A stretch of DNA of 58,244 bases, taken from assembly GCF_900089955.1 (NCBI RefSeq), contig NZ_FLQX01000143.1, forward strand, positions 1 through 58,244. The letters are read 5' to 3'. This stretch comes from Candidatus Accumulibacter aalborgensis. Its GTDB lineage: Bacteria; Pseudomonadota; Gammaproteobacteria; Burkholderiales; Rhodocyclaceae. Numbering within the stretch: the stretch's first letter is position 1; the number at the start of each line of letters is the position of its first letter. The position numbers and the translations under genes are program-made. The notes under the pieces are model-generated. The model was given only the letters and a program-made list of their open reading frames with translations, was not told the origin of the DNA and did no database searches. Positions 34,891 to 42,600 of the stretch are shown here, one piece after another.

Positions 34891-35967
34891 ATGTTCCCGC
34901 TCTGTGTGGTCGGACCCTTGCCGCCACCGCCGGGCGGGATGGCGAATCAGTGCGAGCAACTCGTCCGCTTGCTGCGCGATGAAGGGATTGAGGTCGAGTT
35001 GGTGTGTACCAATGCGCCCTATCGACCGGCATGGGTTGGCGGCCTGCCGGTGCTGCGCGCGGGTTGTCGACTCCTGCCCTATCTGCTGCATCTGTGGCGG
35101 GCGGCCGGGCGGGCGAGGGTGATGCACGTTCTTGCCAACTCGGGCTGGGCCTGGCATCTGCTGGCTGCACCGGCGATCATGATCGCGCGGCTGCGCAACA
35201 CCGCCGTGATCATCAACTACCGGGGCGGGAATGCCGACACGTTTTTTGCGCGCGCGCCGCGACACGTTCTTCACCTGTTGGCTCAGTCCTCGTTGAGGGT
35301 CACGCCATCGGCTTTCCTTCAGCGCGTCTTTTCACGCTACGGGCTGAGCGCGGAAGTGATCCCGAACATCATCGACCTGTCACGCTTCTCGCCAAGGCCA
35401 GCGCGGGCCTTCGCTGACGCACCGCATCTGGTGGTCACCCGCAATCTGGAGCCGATCTACGACATCGCGACGGCGGTTCGAGCCTTCGCGTGTATTCGGC
35501 CAACCTTTCCCTGCGCGCGCTTGACGGTCGCCGGTACCGGCCCTGAGCTTGCCCGCCTGCAGGCGCTGGTCGTCGAGTTGGGACTGCAGGAGAGCGTGCG
35601 TTTCTCCGGGCGGATCGACAATGCGGACATCCCGGCACTGTACGCAGCGGCGGATTGCCTGCTCAACCCGAGTACGGTGGACAACATGCCGATTTCGATT
35701 CTCGAAGCATTCGCCAGTGGTGTGCCGGTGGTCAGCAGCAATGCGGGAGGTATCCCGGACCTGGTCGAGCACGGCGTCTCGGGTCTGCTGGTGCCCATCG
35801 GTGACCACGAGGCGATGGCGCACGAGCTGCTCCGCGTCTTGCAGGATCCTGTCTTGGCCGCTGGTTTGTGGAAGTCCGGGCTGGCGCAGGCGGAAAAATA
35901 CGCCTGGCCACGAGTCAGGAAGCAATGGCTGGATGCTTATCGCCGTGCCGTCGCCACAAGGAGATAA
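34891..35967 (+). CDS. GT4 glycosyltransferase
   Basis: 358 residues from the ATG at 34891, one base after the previous stop. The N-terminus MFPLCVVGPLPPPPGGMANQ has the Pro/Gly loop of GT-B enzymes. The C-terminal half carries VTRNLEPIYDIATAVRAF, FSGRIDNADIPALYAAADCL and ILEAFASGVPVVSSNAGGIP. GC content returns to the level of the main EPS cluster from here on. Sugar specificity is unknown. Confidence 0.85.
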   Translation: MFPLCVVGPLPPPPGGMANQCEQLVRLLRDEGIEVELVCTNAPYRPAWVGGLPVLRAGCRLLPYLLHLWRAAGRARVMHVLANSGWAWHLLAAPAIMIARLRNTAVIINYRGGNADTFFARAPRHVLHLLAQSSLRVTPSAFLQRVFSRYGLSAEVIPNIIDLSRFSPRPARAFADAPHLVVTRNLEPIYDIATAVRAFACIRPTFPCARLTVAGTGPELARLQALVVELGLQESVRFSGRIDNADIPALYAAADCLLNPSTVDNMPISILEAFASGVPVVSSNAGGIPDLVEHGVSGLLVPIGDHEAMAHELLRVLQDPVLAAGLWKSGLAQAEKYAWPRVRKQWLDAYRRAVATRR

Positions 35968-35969
35968 TC

Positions 35970-37349
35970 TTGAGTCTCTATACCGCGATGTGTTCGCACT
36001 TCCTGTTCCCGTTGCATGAGCGCCTCAAGGGGCACGACTCGGTGGCGCTGCGCAAGCGACTGGAGCAGAGTCAGTGGTGGTCTGCCGACCAGCTTGCCGG
36101 CGCGCGCGGTCGGCGCTTGCACGATTTCCTCGTCGACATCGGCACGAGTGTCCCGTATTACCGGGAACTGTTTGGGCGTCTCGGTTTCGACCCGCAGTCG
36201 GTAGGCGCGGTCGACGCCCTGTCGGCATTGCCGCTGCTTGGCAAACCGGAAATTCGTGCCAATGTCGAGCGCCTCAAAGCGGATGACCATGGCCCACTGA
36301 CGCGTTACAACACCGGCGGTTCGTCCGGCGAGCCGCTGATCTTCTACATGGGTAAAGGACGCAAGAGTCACGACGTTGCTGCCAAGTGGCGTGCGACGCG
36401 CTGGTGGGACGTCGACATCGGCGACCCCGAACTGGTGGTCTGGGGCAGCCCGATCGAACTCGGCACGCAGGACCGTATTCGACGCGTGCGCGACGGGCTG
36501 ATGAGAAGCCACCTGCTGCCGGCCTTTGAGATGTCGGCGACCAATCTCGATCGCTTCGTGGCGACGATCCGTGCCACCCGCCCGGCGATGCTGTTCGGCT
36601 ACCCGTCGAGCCTGTCGCTGATTGCCAGCCATGCCCGGCAGAAGAATCTGGCGATGAACGACCTCGGCATCAGGGTCGCTTTCGTCACTTCCGAAAAGCT
36701 CTACGACGAGCAGCGGGCTGTGATCAGCGAAGTCTTCGGCTGTCCGGTAGCCAACGGCTATGGCGCACGCGATGCCGGATTCATTGCGCATCAGTGCCCC
36801 GCCGGCAGCCTGCACATCAGCGCCGAGGATATCATCGTCGAAACCGTAGGCGCGGACGGCGCAGCGACAGCGCCCGGCGAGGCCGGGGAAATCGTCGTCA
36901 CGCACCTGGCGACGCGAGACTTCCCCTTTCTTCGCTATCGGACCGGCGATGTCGGCGTGCTCGGCGAAAGGACCTGTGCCTGCGGTCGCGGCCTGCCGAT
37001 ACTGGAAGACGTGCAGGGCCGTACGACCGACTTCGTGGTCGCCCATGACGGTACAGTGATGCATGGATTGGCGCTGATCTACACTGTTCGGGACCTGCCG
37101 GGAGTCGAGCGTTTCAGGATCGAGCAGGTGTCGATCGACCAGACCATCGTCAAGCTGGTGGCCGGGCCGGCCTTTGACCGGGCGGCAGAAGAGCGCATCG
37201 TGCGCGACTTCAAGGCCAGGTTGGGCGAGGTGGTCGACATCCGCGTCGAGAGAGTTGCTGACCTTGCCAACGAGGCCTCCGGCAAGTTTCGCTATGTGGT
37301 CAGTCAGGTCAAAGGCTTCACAACTGGCAACGAGGAGGCTCGTGCGTGA
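35970..37349 (+). CDS. PaaK/CapK-like adenylate-forming enzyme
   Basis: 459 residues from a TTG at 35970 with AAGGAG six bases before it. The phosphate-binding loop YNTGGSSGEPL (about residue 111), FGYPSSLSLIA, NGYGARDAGFIAHQCP and RTGDVGVLG are the motifs of the phenylacetate-CoA ligase superfamily. CapK-type relatives occur in capsule and EPS loci and may activate an acyl group for decoration of the polymer; that role is inferred. The next gene starts inside its last codons. Confidence 0.85.
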   Translation: MSLYTAMCSHFLFPLHERLKGHDSVALRKRLEQSQWWSADQLAGARGRRLHDFLVDIGTSVPYYRELFGRLGFDPQSVGAVDALSALPLLGKPEIRANVERLKADDHGPLTRYNTGGSSGEPLIFYMGKGRKSHDVAAKWRATRWWDVDIGDPELVVWGSPIELGTQDRIRRVRDGLMRSHLLPAFEMSATNLDRFVATIRATRPAMLFGYPSSLSLIASHARQKNLAMNDLGIRVAFVTSEKLYDEQRAVISEVFGCPVANGYGARDAGFIAHQCPAGSLHISAEDIIVETVGADGAATAPGEAGEIVVTHLATRDFPFLRYRTGDVGVLGERTCACGRGLPILEDVQGRTTDFVVAHDGTVMHGLALIYTVRDLPGVERFRIEQVSIDQTIVKLVAGPAFDRAAEERIVRDFKARLGEVVDIRVERVADLANEASGKFRYVVSQVKGFTTGNEEARA

Positions 37350-38685
37350 CATTTTGATTACGGCGATCATCTTCGGCCTGCTGCCCTTCATTCTGCGTAG
37401 CCCGCGGCTGGGCGTTTATGTCTGGGCGTGGCTTTCGCTGATGCTCCCCCACCGTGCCGCATTCGGGTTCGCGCGGACGATGCCTTTCGGCCAGGTGGTG
37501 GCGATCACCACGATGGTCTCGTTCCTGTTCTCGCGCGAGCGCCGTCCTTTCCCGGTCAATAGCGTTACCGTGGTATACGTCGGCCTGATGCTGTGGATGT
37601 CGTTTACGTCCTTGTTTGCGCTCAATACTTGGGAGGTCGTTTTCGACCGTTGGCTGTTCGTCCTGAAGATTCACGTCGCGCTGTATGTGACATTCATGCT
37701 CATCCGCGGTCGCCAGCAGATCCAGACTCTGATCTGGGTGGTCGCACTGTCGCTTGGCTTTTATGGGATCAAGGGTGGCATCTGGACCGTCCTGACCGGC
37801 GGAGGCGGGCGCGTATGGGGCCCCTCGGGAGGAATGGCGGCCGAAAACAACGCTCTCGGCCTGGCCCTGGTCGTTCTGCTGCCCTTATTCTACTACCTGC
37901 AGCAGGTCTCTACTCGTCGCATCGTTCGTCTGGGTCTGGTGTTCTGCCTCGTGGTGATTACCTTCTCCATCCTCGGTAGTCAGTCCCGCGGTGCGCTGCT
38001 GGCCCTGGTGAGCATGGCGAGCTTGCTGGGATTCAAAGGCAACCGGCCGGTACTGACGATCTCGCTGCTCGCCTGTACACTCGCCGCCGCCGTTCTTTTC
38101 ATGCCCGATTCGTGGAGTGGGCGCATGAAATCCATCGAGACCTACGAGGAGGACCAGTCGGCAATGTCGCGCGTCTACACCTGGAAGACGCTGTGGGCAT
38201 TGGCGCTGGATCGCCCATGGGTGGGCGGCGGATTCGTCGTCGACACGCCGGAAGTGTTTGCCGTCTATGCGCCGGCCGAGGGCGCGGGAGTCTATCATGG
38301 CGGACAGGCTTTCGTTGCGCACAGCATTTATTTTCAGATGCTCGGCGAGCACGGTTTTCCCGGACTGATTCTGTTCGTCCTGCTTGGCGTGACGACCTGG
38401 CGAACGGCCGCGCGGCTTGCCAGGCAGACCAGGGATCATCCGGAATACGGGTCCTGGGTGCCCTTGCTGATGAGGATGGCACAGGTCAGCCTGGCGGGCT
38501 TTGCCGTCGGCGGGGCTTTCCTGAGCCTGGCCCACTTCGATCTGATTTATTACGTGATCTCGTTCGTCGTGCTGGTCGATGCGACCTTGCGTGAACCAGG
38601 CCAGACGACCAGCGCGACGGCGTCCAGCCCTGTATTCAGCCCTGCTTCCAGCCCTGGATCGTCGGCGATCGAAAATCGCCCGTGA
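37342..38685 (+). CDS. XrtA-system O-antigen ligase/polymerase-like membrane protein
   Basis: 447 residues from a GTG at 37342 with GAGGAGG just upstream, overlapping the previous gene by eight bases. Ten or more membrane helices and a large periplasmic loop (about 255-340) carrying VGGGFVVDTPEVFAVY and HSIYFQMLGEHGFPG, the Wzy_C/O-antigen ligase signature. It matches TIGR03097-type putative O-glycosylation ligases of exosortase loci. It would polymerise repeat units or ligate glycan to protein or lipid in the periplasm. A Ser/Pro-rich tail (SPVFSPASSPGSS) ends the protein. Confidence 0.9.
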   Translation: MRDILITAIIFGLLPFILRSPRLGVYVWAWLSLMLPHRAAFGFARTMPFGQVVAITTMVSFLFSRERRPFPVNSVTVVYVGLMLWMSFTSLFALNTWEVVFDRWLFVLKIHVALYVTFMLIRGRQQIQTLIWVVALSLGFYGIKGGIWTVLTGGGGRVWGPSGGMAAENNALGLALVVLLPLFYYLQQVSTRRIVRLGLVFCLVVITFSILGSQSRGALLALVSMASLLGFKGNRPVLTISLLACTLAAAVLFMPDSWSGRMKSIETYEEDQSAMSRVYTWKTLWALALDRPWVGGGFVVDTPEVFAVYAPAEGAGVYHGGQAFVAHSIYFQMLGEHGFPGLILFVLLGVTTWRTAARLARQTRDHPEYGSWVPLLMRMAQVSLAGFAVGGAFLSLAHFDLIYYVISFVVLVDATLREPGQTTSATASSPVFSPASSPGSSAIENRP

Positions 38686-38707
38686 CCATTTTCGTGGGTA
38701 ATGTCCT

Positions 38708-39427
38708 ATGACCGCTCTGTCCGAAACATTGCTGCGCAAGTATTATGCCAACAGCCCGCATCCCTATCGCCTGTATGAGCAGCGGGTCGACTCCCTGCTG
38801 GCACCGACGTCCGCTTTGCTCGACGCTGGTTGCGGTCGTACCGTCCCGGTCCTGAAGAAATATCTCGGCCGGGCACGGCGCCTGATTGGCGTCGAACTGG
38901 TCAGTTTTACCGACGTTCCGCCCGGCATCGAGACCTACAATGCCGACTTGTCGAGCATCCCCTTGCCCGATGCCAGCGTGGACCTGATCATGTCGCGGAG
39001 CGTGTTCGAGCATCTGACCGACCCCGACTCGGTGTACCAGGAGTTCTCGCGCATCCTGCGCCCTGGCGGCGCGGTGGTCTTCCTGACCGCCAATATGTGG
39101 GACTACGGGACGCTGGTTGCGCGCCTCGTGCCCAACCGTTTTCATGCCCGGATCGTCAAACAGGTCGAGGGACGAGCGGAGGAGGACACCTTTCCCATCG
39201 CTTACCGGACCAATACACGGGCCGCTGTGGACCGCCTGGCGGCGATGGCACGGCTGTCCGTCGAATCCTTCGAGTATCTGAGCCAATACCCGAACTACCT
39301 GATGTTCAACGGTGCGCTCTTTTTCCTGGGCACCTGCTACGAGAAACTGATCAGCCGCTTCGACCGTCTGCGTTTCCTGCGTGGCTGGATCCTGGTGACC
39401 CTGCGCAAACCTGGGGTCCCCGCCTGA
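38708..39427 (+). CDS. Class I SAM-dependent methyltransferase
   Basis: 239 residues. Motif I is LLDAGCGRTVPVLKKYL (about 37-53), a GVELVSF loop follows, and the downstream YNADLSSIPLPDASVDLIMSR stretch marks the SAM-adenine site and motif II. Bases before the ATG give only a weak ribosome-binding site. Position suggests modification of the exopolysaccharide or its carrier. Confidence 0.85.
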   Translation: MTALSETLLRKYYANSPHPYRLYEQRVDSLLAPTSALLDAGCGRTVPVLKKYLGRARRLIGVELVSFTDVPPGIETYNADLSSIPLPDASVDLIMSRSVFEHLTDPDSVYQEFSRILRPGGAVVFLTANMWDYGTLVARLVPNRFHARIVKQVEGRAEEDTFPIAYRTNTRAAVDRLAAMARLSVESFEYLSQYPNYLMFNGALFFLGTCYEKLISRFDRLRFLRGWILVTLRKPGVPA

Positions 39428-39442
39428 CATGAGGTGCTTCTA

Positions 39443-40447
39443 GTGGACTTACTGGACCCGCTGGTGTCTACTGCCAGCCGGATTGCCCATGGCGTCTATG
39501 GACTGACGACCGCCCCACGGCTCTCGATCCTGATCTTCCATCGCGTGCGCGCGCGCACCGACGCGATCTTCCCGGCCGAGGCAGATGCGGCGCACTTCGA
39601 ACGCCTGATGCGCCTGGTCGCACGCACTTTCAGCGTCATGACGCTGGCTGACGCAGTCTCCCGCCTGCAGCGCGGAGAACTGCCGCCCAGAGCATTGGTA
39701 GTGACTTTCGACGACGGTTATGCGGATAATGCCGACGTCGCGCTACCGATTCTGCAACGTTGTGGCTTGCCGGCCAGCTTCTTCGTTTCGACCGGGTTTC
39801 TTGATGGCGGCCGCATGTGGAACGATTCGGTGATTGAAATCGTCCGCGCTTGTCGTCATGCAACGATCGATCTCGAAGAATTTGGCCTGGGTGTTTGCTC
39901 GCTGGCGGGCTCGGCCGAACGAAGAGTAGTGATCGAAGCGCTGCTGCCGCGCATCAAGTACATGACCCTGAGCGCGCGCGACGAAGCGATTTCCCATTTG
40001 CAGCGCTTGAGCGGAGTAGCCCGTCTGCCGGCCGATCTGATGATGCGCTCCGAGCAGGTGCGGCAGTTGCACAGCGCAGGGATGGAAATCGGTGGGCATA
40101 CGGTCAACCATCCTATCCTGACGACGCTGACTCCGGTTGAAGTCGAGCACGAAATCGCCGCCGGGCGCAATCGTCTGCAGGAAATAATCGATGCACCGGT
40201 TGACGTTTTTGCCTATCCGAACGGCAAGCCAGCGCGCGACTATGACGCCAGCCATGTCGAGTTGTTGAGGCGGCTGGGTTTTGCTGCTGCGGTCAGCACC
40301 GTGCCCGGTGTTGCGCGGCTTGGCGACGATCTGTGTCAGTTGCCGAGGCTGGCGCCGTGGGGCCAGTCACTGGCGATCTGGGCGGCGCGGCTCCTGTTGC
40401 ATCAGAGGAACACCTGCCACGCCATCGCCCCTGCCGCATCCCTATGA
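39443..40447 (+). CDS. Polysaccharide deacetylase (NodB family)
   Basis: 334 residues from the GTG at 39443, six bases after GAGGTG. ALVVTFDDGYADN holds the catalytic Asp and metal Asp (about residue 90). GGHTVNHPILT supplies the two metal-binding His, and DVFAYPNGKPARDYD is the next family motif. Unlike the deacetylase at 23707 this one has the canonical DDGY. It is the last gene of the EPS cluster. Its stop overlaps by six bases the end of a convergent 55-residue gene. Confidence 0.9.
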   Translation: MDLLDPLVSTASRIAHGVYGLTTAPRLSILIFHRVRARTDAIFPAEADAAHFERLMRLVARTFSVMTLADAVSRLQRGELPPRALVVTFDDGYADNADVALPILQRCGLPASFFVSTGFLDGGRMWNDSVIEIVRACRHATIDLEEFGLGVCSLAGSAERRVVIEALLPRIKYMTLSARDEAISHLQRLSGVARLPADLMMRSEQVRQLHSAGMEIGGHTVNHPILTTLTPVEVEHEIAAGRNRLQEIIDAPVDVFAYPNGKPARDYDASHVELLRRLGFAAAVSTVPGVARLGDDLCQLPRLAPWGQSLAIWAARLLLHQRNTCHAIAPAASL

Positions 40448-40609
40448 ATCGCCTTCCTTTCGATCATCAGCCAGTGTCTCTTCGAGGCTCTCGAGATCCT
40501 TGTTGTTTCGGCGCAGAAAGAAGACGAATGCCCAAACCAGGCCACCGGCAATCAGGGCTACCAGTGCGAAGGCACGCCAACTCATATCAGCAAGCGATCC
40601 AGAATCCAT
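40442..40609 (-). CDS. Small single-pass membrane protein, 55 residues
   Basis: The frame reads MDSGSLADMSWRAFALVALI and on through one hydrophobic helix (about 12-32), then RRNNKDLESLEETLADDRKE, an acidic, charged cytoplasmic tail. AGAGGAGA lies at good distance before the ATG at 40609. Size, ribosome-binding site and helix-then-charged-tail layout make it a real gene. Function unknown; I do not recognise the family. Its own promoter region holds the palindrome at 40649-40671. It reads away from the recD stop at 40687. Confidence 0.7.
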   Translation of the reverse strand: MDSGSLADMSWRAFALVALIAGGLVWAFVFFLRRNNKDLESLEETLADDRKEGDS

Positions 40610-40648
40610 CGACGTCTCCTCTGTGTGACGGCGGTCATTATGCCACCC

Positions 40649-40671
40649 ACCGTGGCGAATTCGCCACTACC
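40649..40671. repeat. 23-base palindromic motif, copy 1
   Basis: ACC-GTGGCGAATTCGCCAC-TACC; the inner 16 bases are a perfect palindrome. A near-identical motif (21 of 23 bases) lies at 57480-57502. This copy is 40 bases upstream of the 55-residue gene and 16 bases from the recD stop. It could be an operator or a small dispersed repeat. Confidence 0.7.
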
Positions 40672-40686
40672 CACTGCCAGTGGCAC

Positions 40687-42600
40687 TCATCCTGCGGCCT
40701 CGCCCAGCCGGGCGATGAGGCCGGAATGCCGCCAGGTCCGGTTGGCGCAGGCGCTGACCAGGACCTCCTGGCTTCCGACTACTCTGACTCTCTTCGACGC
40801 CCGGGTGACGCCGGTGTAGAAGAGTTCGCGGGTCAGCACGCGGCTGGTCTTTTCGGGCAGCAGCAGCAATACCGATTCGAACTCGGAGCCCTGCGACTTA
40901 TGCACCGTCATCGCGAAGGCGCTGTCGTGCTCCGGCAGGCGGATCGGCGCGACCGGCCGGAAACCGGCGTCCTGCTCGGGAAACCAGACCATCAGATGGC
41001 CGGCCTCGTCGGGTAGGCAGATGCCGACGTCACCGTTGAACAGTTTCAGTACATAGTCATTTCTGAGGACCATCACCGGCCGGCCGGGGTACCACGGTGA
41101 ATGGCTTTCGGCAGCAGCGCTGTCACCGGTGAAGTGCTGTGCATGCTGGCCGAGCAGTCGGTTGATCGCATGCACGCCGCGTGCCGTCTCGCGCAGTGCG
41201 CAGAGCACACGGAAGCGATCGAAGGCGGCAAATACCTGGTCACGCTGGGTCACCAGGTCGACGCGCGCGAGCGTTTCGAGATAGGGGCGGTAGCCGTCAA
41301 GCATCGCTTGTCGTGTCGTCGGCGCGAGGTCGGCGGAGCCATCGGCCAGCCAGCCGACCGACGAATCGTCGCTCGTGGCCAGCCATGCGCAGGCTTCGCC
41401 GCCACGGCCCGCATTGATGTTGGCGGCGAGCCGGCCGATGCCTGAGCTGCTGGCGAAGCGGTGGCTCTCGGAGAACCAGACCACGCAGTCGGCGAGCGGG
41501 GTCGGAGTCGAGGTCGGGGTTGCGGTCGGCGTGATGGCGATCGGCAGGCAGATGCGTGCCGCCGGCGTAGAGGTCAGAGCTGAAAGTTCGGCGATGCAGG
41601 TGGCCGTCAGCGTGGGGTAGGCCGAGATTTCGGCAAACACCGCGCCGGCTTCGACGGCTGCCAACTGGTCCTTGTCACCGAGCAGTACCAGGCGGGCATC
41701 CGGTGGTACGGCTTCGCACAGCCGGCAGGCCAGGGCCAGGTCAAGCATCGACGCTTCATCGACGATCAGGGCGTCGATCGGCAGCGGGTTGTCGGCATGG
41801 TAGCGGAAGCGGCCTGGGTCCGGGGTGACACCGAGCAGTCGGTGTACCGTGTGCGACTCGCGTGGCAGCAGCGCTTGCAGCGCGGGCGACAGGGAGCCGG
41901 CACGTTTGCGCAGCGCATCAAGCATGCGCGCTGCGGCCTTGCCGGTCGGCGCGGCCAGTGCGACGCGTAGCTTGTGGTTCTCGGCCAGCAAACAGGCGAG
42001 TAGCGCAACGACAGTAGTCGTTTTACCGGTACCGGGGCCACCACTGATGATCGTCAGCTTGCCTCGCCAGGCGAGTGCTGCAGCAATCTTCTGCCAGTCC
42101 GGGCGATCGCCGAGCCGCCGCGCATTATCGGCGAAAAGACGGTCGAGTTGCCGGCGCAGATCGTCGTTATGAGCCAGCGGACTGCGCGCGGCGCGTTGCC
42201 GCAGATTCGCTGCCAGCCGGCGCTCGTAGTCGAAATAGCGGTGCAGGTAGAGGCGCCTGCCCTGATCAAGGACGAGTGGCAGAATCGGCGGCAAGATTCT
42301 TGGCGGAACGTGCGACTCGCCGGCCAAAGCCACCATTCCACTGGCCAGCAGACAGCGCGACAGTTCGGCCACCGATTGCGCGGGGAAGAGCGTGGCGAGA
42401 TCGTCCACCTGGGCGCAGACGTGTCCGTTCTGGATCGCCAGGCTGACCTGGCGGGCTGCTGCCGCGAGTACGGCCAGGCTGTCTGCTGGCGCTCCGACCT
42501 GTGCGGCCCACTGTACCACGTGGCTCACGAAACCCTCGGCGAGATCGCTCGCTACCGGCTGGTCAGGGGAAAGAGCACCGAGGGCAGGGCGAAAACTCAT
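40687..42600 (-). CDS. recD: Exodeoxyribonuclease V subunit alpha (RecD helicase)
   Basis: 637 residues. Walker A is ISGGPGTGKTTT with Lys193, Walker B DALIVDEASMLD, and the C-terminal helicase motifs end in FAMTVHKSQGSEFESVLL and FYTGVTRASKRV. An N-terminal domain precedes the motor, as in E. coli RecD. It is the 5'-3' motor of the RecBCD enzyme for double-strand-break repair. It starts at 42600 within the recB stop (ATGA). One oddity is a Thr/Pro-rich stretch (ITPTATPTSTPTPL) from a GGTCGG-like repeat at 41499-41541. Confidence 0.95.
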   Translation of the reverse strand: MSFRPALGALSPDQPVASDLAEGFVSHVVQWAAQVGAPADSLAVLAAAARQVSLAIQNGHVCAQVDDLATLFPAQSVAELSRCLLASGMVALAGESHVPPRILPPILPLVLDQGRRLYLHRYFDYERRLAANLRQRAARSPLAHNDDLRRQLDRLFADNARRLGDRPDWQKIAAALAWRGKLTIISGGPGTGKTTTVVALLACLLAENHKLRVALAAPTGKAAARMLDALRKRAGSLSPALQALLPRESHTVHRLLGVTPDPGRFRYHADNPLPIDALIVDEASMLDLALACRLCEAVPPDARLVLLGDKDQLAAVEAGAVFAEISAYPTLTATCIAELSALTSTPAARICLPIAITPTATPTSTPTPLADCVVWFSESHRFASSSGIGRLAANINAGRGGEACAWLATSDDSSVGWLADGSADLAPTTRQAMLDGYRPYLETLARVDLVTQRDQVFAAFDRFRVLCALRETARGVHAINRLLGQHAQHFTGDSAAAESHSPWYPGRPVMVLRNDYVLKLFNGDVGICLPDEAGHLMVWFPEQDAGFRPVAPIRLPEHDSAFAMTVHKSQGSEFESVLLLLPEKTSRVLTRELFYTGVTRASKRVRVVGSQEVLVSACANRTWRHSGLIARLGEAAG

